Part shown: piece after piece, positions 1 through 9,285 of the stretch
How positions within the stretch are numbered: position 1 is the first letter of the stretch
Layout: each line of letters opens with the position of its first letter
DNA from: Variovorax jilinensis
GTDB taxonomy: Bacteria; Pseudomonadota; Gammaproteobacteria; Burkholderiales; Burkholderiaceae_C
Direction: 5' to 3'
Length of the DNA: 64,000 bases
NCBI RefSeq assembly: GCF_030316885.1
Contig: NZ_JASZYQ010000006.1
Location: forward strand, 1-64,000
Notes under the pieces: model-generated
What the model saw: only the letters and a program-made list of their open reading frames with translations
Database searches by the model: none
Told to the model about the DNA's origin: nothing
Made by a program: the position numbers and the translations under genes

Positions 1-384
<384 letters not shown>

Positions 385-389
385 GGTGT

Positions 390-878
390 TCAGTTCTTGC
401 AAACGAAGCGCAGCGCACGTGCTGCATCATGGACCCGAACGAAGTCTCCATGGACGAGTTCCAGGGGCGTGGCGCCGTTGAGCAAGGAGTTGGCGTCGAC
501 AAACCATTGCGCCAGCTCCCAGTCGTCGAGAGCCACGGACAGTTCCTCGACCAAGGCGCTCACTGACCCTCGCACGGTGCCACCTCCCTCCTCGAACTGA
601 AACACCGGCAACCATCGATGGCCGCCCCAGTCGAGGCTGATCAACTCGCGCTTGGCAATGATCCGCGCGAGCTGGGACAAGCCAACACCGGGCCTTCTGG
701 CAGCGATCTCGGAGCCGGTCGCAAGGCCTCCTGAGCGCCGGTAAGCGGCCAGGAGTTCTAGGAACTGCACGTCACGGGCGAAACTGCCGTTGGTGGCGGG
801 CGCAAGAAAAGGTTCGAGCGTAGAGCCGACGCTCAGACAAGAGACAGTCCGGTCAGTTCTTGCTTGGAGGGCTGGCAT
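390..878 (-). CDS. Antitoxin-like protein (resembles Xre/MbcA/ParS toxin-binding domain)
   Basis: A 162-aa protein. The ATG at 878 is preceded by GGAG at a spacing of 5 bases. The C-terminal third (WELAQWFVDANSLLNG...PLELVHGD...VHDAARALRF) has the layout of the toxin-binding domain of Xre/MbcA/ParS antitoxins, in which a conserved NxxLNGxxPLEL motif is followed by a final helix. The first 90 residues contain a possible helix-turn-helix (GSEIAARRPGVGLSQLARIIAKREL). No RES-domain toxin is visible next to it; the downstream gene is a ydeP-type oxidoreductase 5 bases away. It may instead act as a DNA-binding regulator of that oxidoreductase. The family call is by eye and moderately sure. Confidence 0.6.
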   Translation of the reverse strand: MPALQARTDRTVSCLSVGSTLEPFLAPATNGSFARDVQFLELLAAYRRSGGLATGSEIAARRPGVGLSQLARIIAKRELISLDWGGHRWLPVFQFEEGGGTVRGSVSALVEELSVALDDWELAQWFVDANSLLNGATPLELVHGDFVRVHDAARALRFVCKN

Positions 879-2199
879 AGGTGCTCCTTGACCTGCGAAT
901 CTGGCGATGAAGACTCCATCTTCAATGGCCGTCGTTCCAATTCTGTTTCAGGCGAGCGCCATGCATGTTGCAGCTGTGACTGAGAAGCGTCATTGGAGGC
1001 GCTTTGCGTTGCCTCGTTCACATTCAAGCGTTTTTCACACGCGCGTAATAAAGTTGATGTAGATCCTTTAAGCCATCCGCTCATGTGGCGTGAGGGCAGG
1101 CGCTCAAGGTGATGATGTCCCGAGAACAAAAGTGCCGGGCGGTGACAAATTTGTCATCTGTTTTGATAGCTCACTACATAATTGCGAGGGAAGTGCACCC
1201 TTAAGTTTCCATTGAGTACGTCGCCAGGATCCAATTGCGTCGGGTATACGAATTGCAGCGCTACAGAATCGATCAACACCAAACGAAATCGCCCTTCCGC
1301 GCACATCGGAACGAACGGCCTCTCCCATTGGCCGTTTGATGCCCGCCCTATCGGAGGACGGCGCGGGTCAAGGCGATTCGACACTCTTTGCGTAACGACT
1401 TTAAGGCACCCGATGAGAACTCATAGTCCAGATTTGGCCGATCAATGCCGCCCAGTCAAGGGGTTGACGCTGTTTGATGTAAGCGGTCGTTGTGCTCGAC
1501 GCATGCAGTGGGGGTAGAGGCTCCGGAACCGGTGCATCGGGCCTCGGCTTGGGGATCGCAATCCAGCATCGCCGACTCAAAGCGACGCATTCAGGGTCGT
1601 CGGATTCTCGAGACCTCATTTGCCGGCGGCAAGCACTCCGAGCACCCTGGACGACCCCCTGTATTCGCTATGCACTTGAGGCGGCTCGGACCGCGAATCA
1701 ACCATGCTGCATGCATTCCGGCCACCGGTCGAAGTGTGGAGTGCGACGCTTGGCGCGCGCTCCTTGTGGGCTGGCTCTTTGCCCGGGTCTTGGCGGCGCA
1801 ATAAACCAACGCGATCTTCACGATGGCTAACACGTTGACAAAGCGATGCTTTGGCCATGAGCGCGACGCTGATGACCGCAGCGCTCGGTGAGAGCGTCCA
1901 ATCTCGGCGGTGTCGCGATCATTGCATTCCTCGGCTTGATCTAGCCCGGTCCTCCCTGGCAAACATTGCCTCAAGGTGCGGGATCCTCGCCGTTTGTACA
2001 GGCCACATCGAATCAATTGCAGAATTCGCATGAAGCACGCCTTCCAAACGTCGGATTGGCGCAATACGCTGGCCCTCAATGCGGCACCACAGCGTGATCT
2101 CAAGTACTGAGAGAAGAATTTGGGGAGAGGAGACAAACCATACCAAACCACGACACGAAGTCGCCCAATACAACGAGCGACGCAAGAAGAGTACAAACA
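879..2199. other. 1.3-kb stretch without a convincing gene
   Basis: Frames on both strands are short or have compositions unlike the neighbouring genes. The longest (minus strand, 1591-2196) is rich in Arg, Cys and Ser and matches no family I know. A 76-codon minus frame ending at 1154 (residues such as RFRLVLIDSVALQF and DPGDVLNGNLRVHFP) looks somewhat protein-like and could be the tail of a degraded gene. A perfect 14-bp palindrome lies at 1143-1156. I see no tRNA, rRNA or insertion-sequence ends. GC content is lower than in the flanking genes, consistent with an old junction. Confidence 0.4.
1143..1156. repeat. Perfect 14-bp palindrome TGACAAATTTGTCA
   Basis: The sequence equals its own reverse complement and sits in an AT-richer pocket (about 1140-1195) of an otherwise GC-rich non-coding stretch. 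It has the size and symmetry of a dimeric repressor operator, but no gene start with a good ribosome site lies directly next to it, so its role is unknown. Confidence 0.45.
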
Positions 2200-2544
2200 A
2201 TGAAAACCACGGAACTGCTTGACCTAGAGCAAGCACTGCAGCTAATCGAACATGTGCTGGTGAGAGGAGGTGACGATGGCGAGCATCTGATTGCTCCCTG
2301 CATCAACCCCAAGGACGAAGAGAGGGGGCTCACGCAAAAGCGACTCGCCTTACGAAAGACTCTAATAGCCGCGACGAATCTTTTGACTGTGGCACATCGC
2401 CTCATGGAGAGCCCGACGGAAGGGACAGGCAAAGATCTTGCGCTTCGAATGAAAACGACGATCGAGAGGCTAAAGATGGCAGCCCGCGGCGCATACGAAG
2501 CTGGCCATCTACTGATCTTCGTTCGGACGACCCCGCGTGGCTGA
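2200..2544 (+). CDS. Small hypothetical protein (114 aa)
   Basis: The ATG at 2200 follows a purine-rich stretch (AAGAAGAG) about 8 bases upstream. The product is mostly helical in appearance: an N-terminal LDLEQALQLIEHVL helix, a charged middle (NPKDEERGLTQKRLALRKTL), then further amphipathic helices. There are no membrane segments, signal peptide or metal motif. I do not recognise the family. It stands alone between a poorly coding region and the dps promoter region, and has lower GC than the neighbouring genes, which suggests it may be acquired. It could also be a chance frame. Confidence 0.4.
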   Translation: MKTTELLDLEQALQLIEHVLVRGGDDGEHLIAPCINPKDEERGLTQKRLALRKTLIAATNLLTVAHRLMESPTEGTGKDLALRMKTTIERLKMAARGAYEAGHLLIFVRTTPRG

Positions 2545-2993
2545 AGTCGCAATACTTCTGGCCGATGAAGTCCCCGATCATGATGCTTCCAGCGCGACCC
2601 GCATTGCTTCATGGAGCCAGATCTGCCAGCCTGCCGTCACCCACGCAGGTTGAGCGACAGCAGGGCGTAGCACATTCACAACCTTGTTAAAGAACGAACT
2701 CTAAGAAGGATGCCCCCAACCGACGAACTGCGACGCAGGCAGTTCCTCGGCTCCGCGCTGCGGAGCGGGGCTGTTTATGGCGAGGTCCTTGGTCGTGACG
2801 GGCGGCCTCGAACTCGGTGGGCGGCATTTCCCGCTTCGCCTCTAACTTCGCGGCCCGTCATTTCATATGCAACATGGCCGTCGGCCATGAAATGACGCGG
2901 CAACTCGCGCACCTCACAGTTCATCCATGGACCCGGAACGCATCGTCCGGCCGTCCATCTCCATTCCCGATGCAGCTTACCGAGGTCGCTTTT
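2545..2993. other. Intergenic region upstream of dps with hairpins
   Basis: No gene is seen. The region holds a perfect hairpin GCTCCGC-GCT-GCGGAGC at 2750-2766 followed by GGGG and a short T run, which might end the upstream transcript, and a nested palindrome at 2857-2896 described separately. The dps ribosome site (GAGGT) lies just before the ATG at 2994. An in-frame upstream extension of dps exists to 2817 but adds unconserved residues. Confidence 0.45.
2857..2896. promoter_or_regulatory. Nested palindromes upstream of dps, possible operator
   Basis: Outer arms GTCATTTCAT (2857-2866) and ATGAAATGAC (2887-2896) are perfect inverted repeats 20 bases apart. Inside and overlapping them, CATGGCCG-T-CGGCCATG (2873-2889) is a second perfect inverted repeat with a one-base centre. 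The element is about 100 bases before the dps start, a usual place for an operator. The regulator is not known. An alternative is an RNA hairpin in the dps leader. Confidence 0.45.
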
Positions 2994-3515
2994 ATGACTA
3001 CCACACTCGAATCCACAGTCGCCCGCCGACAGGCGCCCCTGCGTACGCCGACGGCCCTTGGCGCCGATGCCCGGCAGGACATCGGTGCCGGCCTCGCGGC
3101 CCTGCTTGCGGACAGCTTCGCGCTGTACCTCAAGACGAAGAACTTTCACTGGCACATCTCTGGCCCGCACTTTCGCGACTACCACCTGATGCTCGACGAG
3201 CAGTCGGACCAGATCTTCGCCCTCACCGACCCGCTCGCCGAGCGCGCACGCAAGCTCGGCGGCAGCACGCTGCGCTCGATCGGTGACATCTCGCGCCACC
3301 AGCGCCTGTCGGATAACGATGCGCCCTTCGTCACGCCGGGCGACATGCTGGCCGAGCTGCGCGAGGACAACCTGCGTCTGGTCGACTATATGCGCGCCAC
3401 CCATGCAATGTGCGACGCCCATGGCGATGTCGCCACCGCGAGCCTGCTGGAGAACTGGATCGACGAGGCCGAGCGGCGCGCATGGTTCCTGTTTGAGACC
3501 GGCCGCGCGGCCTGA
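2994..3515 (+). CDS. dps: Dps-family DNA-binding ferritin
   Basis: A 173-aa ferritin-like protein that stores iron by oxidising Fe(II) with peroxide and shields DNA under starvation or oxidative stress, in the cytoplasm and nucleoid as a dodecamer. The ferroxidase signature is present: KTKNFHWHISGPHF followed by LMLDEQSDQI, then helices ending in ENWIDEAERRAWFLFE. The N-terminal tail carries basic residues (ARRQAPLR) that may bind DNA. The ATG at 2994 is chosen over upstream in-frame ATGs because GAGGT lies about 8 bases before it and homologous proteins begin here. It is monocistronic; a palindromic element lies upstream. Confidence 0.95.
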   Translation: MTTTLESTVARRQAPLRTPTALGADARQDIGAGLAALLADSFALYLKTKNFHWHISGPHFRDYHLMLDEQSDQIFALTDPLAERARKLGGSTLRSIGDISRHQRLSDNDAPFVTPGDMLAELREDNLRLVDYMRATHAMCDAHGDVATASLLENWIDEAERRAWFLFETGRAA

Positions 3516-3701
3516 TGCAGATCAAGGCAGGAGCACTCGGCGGGTTCAACCGGCGCAGTTTTCCGCCCTGCTGGCGGGACAGGTCCGGAGCGTAGCCCGG
3601 GTTCACTGCGCCTACGCCGAAGGCGCCTGCTGGACTGAGGTGATCTTGCGCCTGCAGGCGGCCGGCCGTCCACCCGCCAAGGGCGCGGCCGGCGGCCACG
3701 C

Positions 3702-4436
3702 TCAGTGCAGCACCTGTACCTGCGGCTCGAACACGTAGCCGGCGCCGCGCTCGGTACGGATCATCTTCGGCGCCGAGGCGTCGACCTCAATCTTGCGCCG
3801 CAGCCGAAGGATTTGAACGTCGATCGAGCGGTCGTACACCTCGGCGCCATGCAGCCGCGACGCCTCTAGCAACTGGTCGCGCGACAACACGCGCTGCGGT
3901 TGCTCGCACAGAGCCAGCAAGAGGTTGAACTCGCCGTTGCTGAGCTCGACGCGCTGCCCCCCCGGGGAGGTCAGCCGGCGCGCCAGCAGGTTCAGCTCCC
4001 AGCCAGCGAAGCGATAGGCCCTTCGTTTGGTGCTGCGGCCTTGAGATCCCACGTCGGAGCGCACCTGGTAGCGGCGCAGCACGGCGCGGATGCGAGCCAG
4101 CATCTCTCGGTTGCTGAAAGGCTTGGTGACGTAGTCGTCGGCGGCAATCTCCAGTCCCATCACCCGATCAGCCTCGTCCTGCTTGCCGGTAACAATGATG
4201 ACTGGCAGTTCGCTGCTGTCTCGCAAGCCGCGCGCCAGTTGCATGCCGTCTTCGCCGCCCAGTCGCAGGTCGAGCACGACCAAGTCGATCACGTTGTCCT
4301 GCAGGATGGCGCTCATCTCGGCACCGCTGGCGACGGCGGTGACTTGAAACTCATTCTCGGACAGGTAGACCGACATCAGGTCGCGCAGTGCCGGATCGTC
4401 ATCGACGACGAGGATGTGGGGTGAAGCTGTGTTCAT
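3702..4436 (-). CDS. OmpR/PhoB-type response regulator
   Basis: A 244-aa two-domain regulator. The receiver domain spans residues 7-120, with the acidic pair in VVDDDP, phospho-acceptor Asp56 in LVVLDLRLGG, Thr in IIVTGK and Lys in YVTKPF. The winged-helix DNA-binding domain (about 145-240) ends with SIDVQILRLRRKIEVD...IRTERGAGYVFEP, the usual recognition-helix and wing pattern. The ATG at 4436 is preferred over an upstream TTG at 4457. It is divergent from the receiver/hybrid-kinase pair starting at 4591, which is the likely partner. Its downstream end converges on dps. Confidence 0.92.
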   Translation of the reverse strand: MNTASPHILVVDDDPALRDLMSVYLSENEFQVTAVASGAEMSAILQDNVIDLVVLDLRLGGEDGMQLARGLRDSSELPVIIVTGKQDEADRVMGLEIAADDYVTKPFSNREMLARIRAVLRRYQVRSDVGSQGRSTKRRAYRFAGWELNLLARRLTSPGGQRVELSNGEFNLLLALCEQPQRVLSRDQLLEASRLHGAEVYDRSIDVQILRLRRKIEVDASAPKMIRTERGAGYVFEPQVQVLH

Positions 4437-4590
4437 GGCGATCGGAGCGTACTGCAATCGAGCCTACGAGAGCCTACCGGCAGATTACAAGTGAAATGAG
4501 CGCGCCCGAACTGACATTTCGCCGGCACTCGCGTCTGCGCCAATAGGTCCCAGGGGCTTTACGGCCAGGTCAATGCACAAGGACGAATTT

Positions 4591-4968
4591 ATGTCGAAGA
4601 TCTTGGTTATCGAGGAAGATGCTGCGATGCGCGTGCTGATTTCCGAATGGCTAGCCGGCGAGGGGCACCACGTCCACTCGCTACCGCGGTACGAGCCCGC
4701 GCTCTGCGCAACGGCCGATCTGGTCATTCTCGACTTCCCGCATCCGCGCTCTCGCGACCTCGAAAGCAAACGCACTGTGCAGGCCGTGCATGCTGCCTAT
4801 CCGAAGGCCTCAGTGATCGGCATCTCGACCCGCCTTGGACGCAGCCTGGGCAGCAAATCCGACGCCGCCCGGGCCCTCGGTGTAGACCGTCTTCTGGCCA
4901 AACCCTGCACCAGAGATGAACTGGTCGGGTCCGTGGCCACCATGCTGCAATCGCATGAGATCCGGTGA
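4591..4968 (+). CDS. Stand-alone response-regulator receiver protein
   Basis: A 125-aa single-domain receiver with no output domain. Conserved positions are VIEEDAAM (acidic pair), phospho-acceptor Asp in DLVILDFPH, Ser/Thr in VIGIST and Lys in LLAKPCT. The ATG at 4591 has AAGGACG about 7 bases upstream; the in-frame ATG at 4573 has no ribosome site. It overlaps the hybrid kinase by 14 bases, so the two are co-translated. Such proteins usually pass phosphate between a kinase and another regulator, here perhaps the divergent OmpR-type protein. Confidence 0.85.
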   Translation: MSKILVIEEDAAMRVLISEWLAGEGHHVHSLPRYEPALCATADLVILDFPHPRSRDLESKRTVQAVHAAYPKASVIGISTRLGRSLGSKSDAARALGVDRLLAKPCTRDELVGSVATMLQSHEIR

Positions 4969-7054
4969 GCGCCTGAGGCGGCGGATCATTGCCGCCGGCG
5001 TCGTACTGGTTGCGGCCTTCGCCGGTTCGGCCGTTTACGATGGTTGGCGGCTGCATAGGCAGATCATGATTGCGAACGAGCGTGAACTCGGCAACTTGGC
5101 CAGGGCGCTGGCCGAGCAAGGCGCAAGGACCCTGCAAGCCGTCGACGTGCTGTTGCGCGACACTAGCGAATGGTGGGAGACCACCGGCCGCGACCTGCCT
5201 GCCGACGCGGTAGCCGTGGGCCTCGCGTCACGCGTAGTTGGGGTTTCGCAGGTTAGCGTGTTGACCGTGGTTGATGCCGAGGGCAGGCAGCGACACCGCT
5301 CGCGGGTGACCGGGGAGCCGCTCGCCGACGTATCTGACCGTCCTTACTTCCTGAGCCAGCGCGCACGAGCCTCCGGCGGCCTTTACATCAATGAACCCGT
5401 GGTCACGCGAACCGAGCGCCTCCCGGCGCTGGTGGTGTCGCGGCGCCTGAACACACGAGAGGGCGTCTTCGAGGGCGTGGTCACGGCCATCGTCACGCTA
5501 CAGGAGATCCAGGCCGCCTACACCGCGATCGACCTCGGCGAAGGCGGCGCCCTCATCCTGACTCTCGACGATGGCACCTTGGTGGTACGCCAACCGGAAG
5601 TGGTTGGCCTAGACCCGAACCAGCGGTACCCTGAGCTGCCAGCATTTAAGGGCGCGCCGCTGATCGATCGATCGGTCAGCCCGGTCGACGGCCGGACTAA
5701 ACTGATCGCGGCGGTGGGCGTTGGCAAGAGGCCGCTAACCCTGACGCTCACACGCGATGAGGACCACGCCCTGAGGCCCTGGCACGACGAGATGCGCAGC
5801 GCCACCATACGCACCCTACTGCTCACGGCGCTGGTGGTATTAACCATCGCAGGTCTGTTGCGGCAACTGCGAAGACTAGAGGCCGGCGAGGCCGACAAGG
5901 CGGCGCTGGAGGCCCGGCTGCAGAAGGCCGAGCGTCTCGAATCGCTCGGCACGCTAGCCGGTGGTATCGCACACGACTTCAACAACATCCTCGGAGCCAT
6001 ACTAGGCTTCGGCGAGATGGCACAGCAGCATGCCGCGCCGGGAAGCGACATGCGCCGCTATATCGACCGCGTGATGCAGGCCGGCGCGCGGGCACGGGTG
6101 TTGGTGCGCCGCATCCTGGATTTCAGCCGCAGCGGCGTCGCCGAACGTGTTCCTGTCCACATTCAGGCCGTGACCGAGGAGGCCATCGCGATGCTCAGGC
6201 CCACCCTGCCAGAGGCGATACGTTTCGAAGCGAAGCTCGACGCTGGCAGTTCCGCCGTGCTGGGAGACGGCACCCAGCTCTACCAAGTGGTCATGAATCT
6301 GTGCACGAATGCGGCGCAGGCGATTGGCGACGCAGGCACCATCGAGGTCCTGCTCGACCGAGTGCATTCGGATGAGCCGAAGCCACGGATGCACGGCGAA
6401 CTCGCTGCTGGAGCCTATGTCCGCCTTGTGGTGTCCGATGATGGCCCAGGTATGTCGGCTGAAGTGCTGCAGCGTGCCTTCGATCCCTTCTTCACTACCA
6501 AGAAGGTTGGCGAAGGAACAGGACTAGGGCTCTCGATGGTCCACGGCATAGTGACCGATCTCGGCGGTGCGATCGATATTTCGACCGCGCCCGGACATGG
6601 GACGCAAGTGACGGTCTGGCTACCGGTTTCGGGCGAGTTCGAAGCGCCGTTCTCGCCGCCGGATGCCACCTGGCCGCGTGGCAACGGCCAAGTGGTGATG
6701 GTGATCGATGACGAGCGACCACTGGTCGAACTGGCCGAGGAACTGCTGGCCGAACTGGGCTACGAGCCGGTCGGCTTTGACTCTAGTGAGCGCGCGCTAG
6801 AGGCATTTATCGCCGAACCGCAACGGTTCGACGCGGTGCTCACCGACGAGATGCTGCCTGACCTGGCAGGCAGTGAACTGGCCGCGCGGCTTCAGACGCT
6901 GCGCCCCGACCTGCCCGTCATCCTGGTCAGCGGCAACGTCAGCGCCGCTTTGGAGCAACGCGCGCGCGAGGCCGGTGTGGTCGAGCTTCTGCGCAAGCCC
7001 CTCGGCCTGCAGGAACTGGCCGAGAGCCTGGCGCGCAACTTCAATAGTGACTGA
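4955..7054 (+). CDS. Hybrid sensor histidine kinase with periplasmic Cache-type sensor
   Basis: A 699-aa membrane kinase. TM1 is about residues 11-27, followed by a periplasmic double-Cache-like region (about 35-285; the conserved DRPYFLSQRARASGGLYINEPV matches the ligand-binding part) and TM2 about 287-303. Then come a short coiled coil, the dimerisation box with His340 in GGIAHDFNNIL, an ATPase domain (VMNLCTNAAQAI, DDGPGMS, GTGLGLSMVHGIV) and a C-terminal receiver (VMVIDDE, phospho-acceptor in AVLTDEMLPDL, LRKPLG). The ATG at 4955 overlaps the upstream receiver gene; the ATG at 4916 is the rejected alternative. It probably senses a small organic ligand and signals to the neighbouring receivers. 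Confidence 0.92.
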   Translation: MRSGERLRRRIIAAGVVLVAAFAGSAVYDGWRLHRQIMIANERELGNLARALAEQGARTLQAVDVLLRDTSEWWETTGRDLPADAVAVGLASRVVGVSQVSVLTVVDAEGRQRHRSRVTGEPLADVSDRPYFLSQRARASGGLYINEPVVTRTERLPALVVSRRLNTREGVFEGVVTAIVTLQEIQAAYTAIDLGEGGALILTLDDGTLVVRQPEVVGLDPNQRYPELPAFKGAPLIDRSVSPVDGRTKLIAAVGVGKRPLTLTLTRDEDHALRPWHDEMRSATIRTLLLTALVVLTIAGLLRQLRRLEAGEADKAALEARLQKAERLESLGTLAGGIAHDFNNILGAILGFGEMAQQHAAPGSDMRRYIDRVMQAGARARVLVRRILDFSRSGVAERVPVHIQAVTEEAIAMLRPTLPEAIRFEAKLDAGSSAVLGDGTQLYQVVMNLCTNAAQAIGDAGTIEVLLDRVHSDEPKPRMHGELAAGAYVRLVVSDDGPGMSAEVLQRAFDPFFTTKKVGEGTGLGLSMVHGIVTDLGGAIDISTAPGHGTQVTVWLPVSGEFEAPFSPPDATWPRGNGQVVMVIDDERPLVELAEELLAELGYEPVGFDSSERALEAFIAEPQRFDAVLTDEMLPDLAGSELAARLQTLRPDLPVILVSGNVSAALEQRAREAGVVELLRKPLGLQELAESLARNFNSD

Positions 7055-7590
7055 GGCAGGGAGCCGCAGCCGGCAGTGCCTGCGCCATGCGCGACGTGAC
7101 AGGTGGTTCCCTGACCCGCCCGCCCCAGGATACGACCGACATCACCACCGCCAACGGCACCGAGGCACTTGAGCCACTTAGGTAGGAGAGCGCTGCAGCG
7201 CATGTGCTACTCCAGATTGTTGGCGATCAAACCTGGTCATCCGTGCTGTGATTCGCCCTGGAATGCGCAGCGGACTTTGAGATCGCCTGGCGCTTGGCCT
7301 GCGCATTTTTTTTCCGAAGGCGCCTGATGCGCAGGATGACCAGCTGGAAACTTTTGCATCGGAGTGCGTCGACGCCAGCAAAGGAGATGCATTTAACCTC
7401 GAGCTTGCGCTGACGCCTGCACGCAAAACTCGCGACGGGAGTTATCGACGCGCCACGGCGGTGCCCCTATGAGCCTCTTCAACGTTCGCTTCGCCCTATG
7501 CGAGTCGGAATCCGCAGCATGCTGCCGGGGCCTCGTGAGCATCGCGGACGTGCCATCTGCAAGCCGCCGATTCATCGCGCCGAACCTTGC
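7055..7590. other. Non-coding stretch after the hybrid kinase, with repeated hairpin arms
   Basis: No gene is recognised. The most notable content is a threefold ATGCGCAG/CTGCGCAT motif next to a run of eight T (7306-7313), annotated separately. Short frames on both strands are Arg/Ser-rich and look non-coding. The region separates the kinase from the convergent CzcE-like gene. Confidence 0.4.
7263..7335 (+). terminator. Possible terminator built from three copies of one hairpin arm
   Basis: ATGCGCAG (7263-7270) pairs with CTGCGCAT (7299-7306), which is directly followed by eight T, as in a rho-independent terminator for the plus-strand kinase gene, although the loop is long (28 bases). The same CCTGCGCAT (7298-7306) can instead pair with ATGCGCAGG (7327-7335). 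The two alternative pairings are mutually exclusive. Confidence 0.4.
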
Positions 7591-7902
7591 CTATTCATAT
7601 AAAGGATCGGGCGCAACGTAGACGGTCACTGGGTGGTCAAGCAATCCGCTCGGCGCGATGGTGTTCAGTTGAAATGTGTAAAGTCCCTGCGGTGCTTGAA
7701 TGTGCCAAGTAAATTCTCTTTCGCCAATGAGAAACGTTACCACATCACCTCCCGTCACATTGACGTACTTCGTAGCAGAAGTAATGACGATGGTGCGACT
7801 GGCCTGTTGAGGATCGTCAGGTTGACCCAGCAGGTTGGCGCGAATGGGCGCGCAGGCGGCCAAGACGGCCAAGACGGCCACGGAGATTGCAAAAACCATC
7901 AT
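7591..7902 (-). CDS. CzcE-family heavy-metal-associated lipoprotein
   Basis: About 103 aa from the ATG at 7902. An N-terminal hydrophobic segment ends in a lipobox (LAACA), so the mature protein would be a lipoprotein in the periplasm. The body (ASRTIVITSATKYVNVTGGD, FTWHIQAPQG, LNTIAPSGLLDHPVTVYV) matches the small CzcE family, periplasmic metal-binding proteins of cobalt-zinc-cadmium or copper resistance loci. No other metal-resistance gene is nearby. The frame stays open upstream to a second ATG at 8097, which has a better ribosome site (GGAG, 7 bases) and its own signal-peptide-like start (MHQFSVRRLQALASFLL, then AAPAQ). The true start is therefore uncertain. Confidence 0.7.
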   Translation of the reverse strand: MMVFAISVAVLAVLAACAPIRANLLGQPDDPQQASRTIVITSATKYVNVTGGDVVTFLIGEREFTWHIQAPQGLYTFQLNTIAPSGLLDHPVTVYVAPDPLYE

Positions 7903-8751
7903 CCTTGTGACACTCTTGGATCGACGACAGACCTCCACGGCTGTGACGCATACGGCTGAAGCGGGCCGCGACGAAGGGTCTGGTAGGGCATTCGCAATCG
8001 TCATCGCACGATCGTCAACTTGCGCAGGGGCGGCTGTAGCCGACATCAGGAGGAAGCTGGCCAAGGCCTGAAGTCTGCGGACTGAAAACTGATGCATAGA
8101 GAGCTCCACGGAATAGTTGAACGAGAGCCCATTCGCCGCCTCAGCGAAGCTGCTCGACGGCCGGTGGAATAGCAGGCTGTGACCTCTTTTGGCCAATGAT
8201 CGAAGCTCTTCATTTCGATTTCATTGCGAGTCGCAATTGAGACGTTTCATATGCAACCGTCGATCCTGCTGTCTTCCTATGCACTGCAGAGAACTGGTTT
8301 CGCGATCGTGCGCGGAAGCTGCAACAAAGGCGTGGCCATGCCTCGGTGCTCGTGACCTGGCTGCCTCAGGTTGGCGTCAGAGATCGCGGCAACACACGCA
8401 GCTCAGCCGCTGCAAGCAGGTGAGGTGGCTTTCTCGACCTTGAGGGCTGCCAAGATCGCGGTGTGCCGCTTGGCCATGATTCCCTAGGTTTTTGCAGGGG
8501 CTGCACTATGCGCTTCCACCGGGGTACTCATGGTCACATGGTCCGGCAGCTATGCAGCGATTGCTGTCCTCCACTGCCACCCGACGAACTCACGCGCTGA
8601 CGCCGAGTCCCGTCCTCGAGATCTGAAGACCTTTCCAGCCGCGGTGACAGCTTGGCGTTGCTTAGCCGACCTTGCCGTTGCAAGCGCGTGAGCTTGAGGC
8701 CATGACCTCCATTTGATCCAATGCACAGACCGCCTGAATGAGAATCGAACC
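7903..8751. other. Region between CzcE-like gene and deaminase
   Basis: From 7903 to 8097 the minus strand continues the CzcE frame with a possible second signal peptide and a 40-residue linker. From about 8100 to 8750 I see no gene on either strand; short frames are Cys/Arg/Ser-rich. No hairpin with a T run, tRNA or insertion-sequence end was found. Confidence 0.35.
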
Positions 8752-9255
8752 ATGTACGAAGAAAAATTCATGCAACGAGCTCTTGCACTGTCTGCCGAGG
8801 CACTGGAGGTGCCGGGGACCGAACCGTTCGGCGCGGTGATCGTGCTGGAGGGCGTGGTGGTGGGCGAAGGCTTCAACCACTCCCTGGCGCATTTCGACCC
8901 GACCTCGCACGGCGAGGTGGAGGCGATCCGCGACGCCTGCCGCAAGCTGGGACGGGTGAACCTCGCGGGCTGCGATCTGTACACGTCGTGCGAACCCTGC
9001 GCGCTGTGCGTCGCGGCCATGCACATCGTGGGCATCCGCAAGCTGTTCTACGCGGCTTCCTTGGAGCAATCGGGGGCTGCGTTCGAGGGGTTGCCCGTGG
9101 CCGAGCGGCACCCGATCGACGTCGACGAACTGCGGATCGAGGCCGGCGCTGCGCTGCAGGCACGGCGGTTGCCGTCCGAGCAGCGAATGGCGGCCGAAGC
9201 CGTCGACATCCTCACAGCATGGGCCGGGCCGCGCCGAGGTGGCAAGGCGGGCTAG
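8752..9255 (+). CDS. Nucleoside deaminase, guanine-deaminase-like
   Basis: A 167-aa zinc-dependent deaminase of the cytidine/guanine deaminase fold. The zinc and proton-shuttle motif appears as SHGEVEAIRDAC (His and Glu; Gly in place of the usual Ala) and the Cys pair as TSCEPCALC. The sequence FGAVIVLEGVVVGEGFN is the usual core strand. Close families deaminate guanine or related bases in the cytoplasm. The ATG at 8752 gives the usual N-terminus (EKFMQRALALS). The adjacent NMT1-like binding protein, which belongs to a fold used for pyrimidine and nitrogen-compound uptake, fits a role in nucleobase scavenging, but that protein is frameshifted here. Confidence 0.85.
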   Translation: MYEEKFMQRALALSAEALEVPGTEPFGAVIVLEGVVVGEGFNHSLAHFDPTSHGEVEAIRDACRKLGRVNLAGCDLYTSCEPCALCVAAMHIVGIRKLFYAASLEQSGAAFEGLPVAERHPIDVDELRIEAGAALQARRLPSEQRMAAEAVDILTAWAGPRRGGKAG

Positions 9256-9285
9256 CGCAGCGTTCGGGTTCGTGGCGTCCCGGTC

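Noticed and set aside
1591..2196. 201-codon minus-strand frame in the gene-poor stretch
   Set aside because: Arg/Cys/Ser-rich, no ribosome site, no recognisable family; likely chance.
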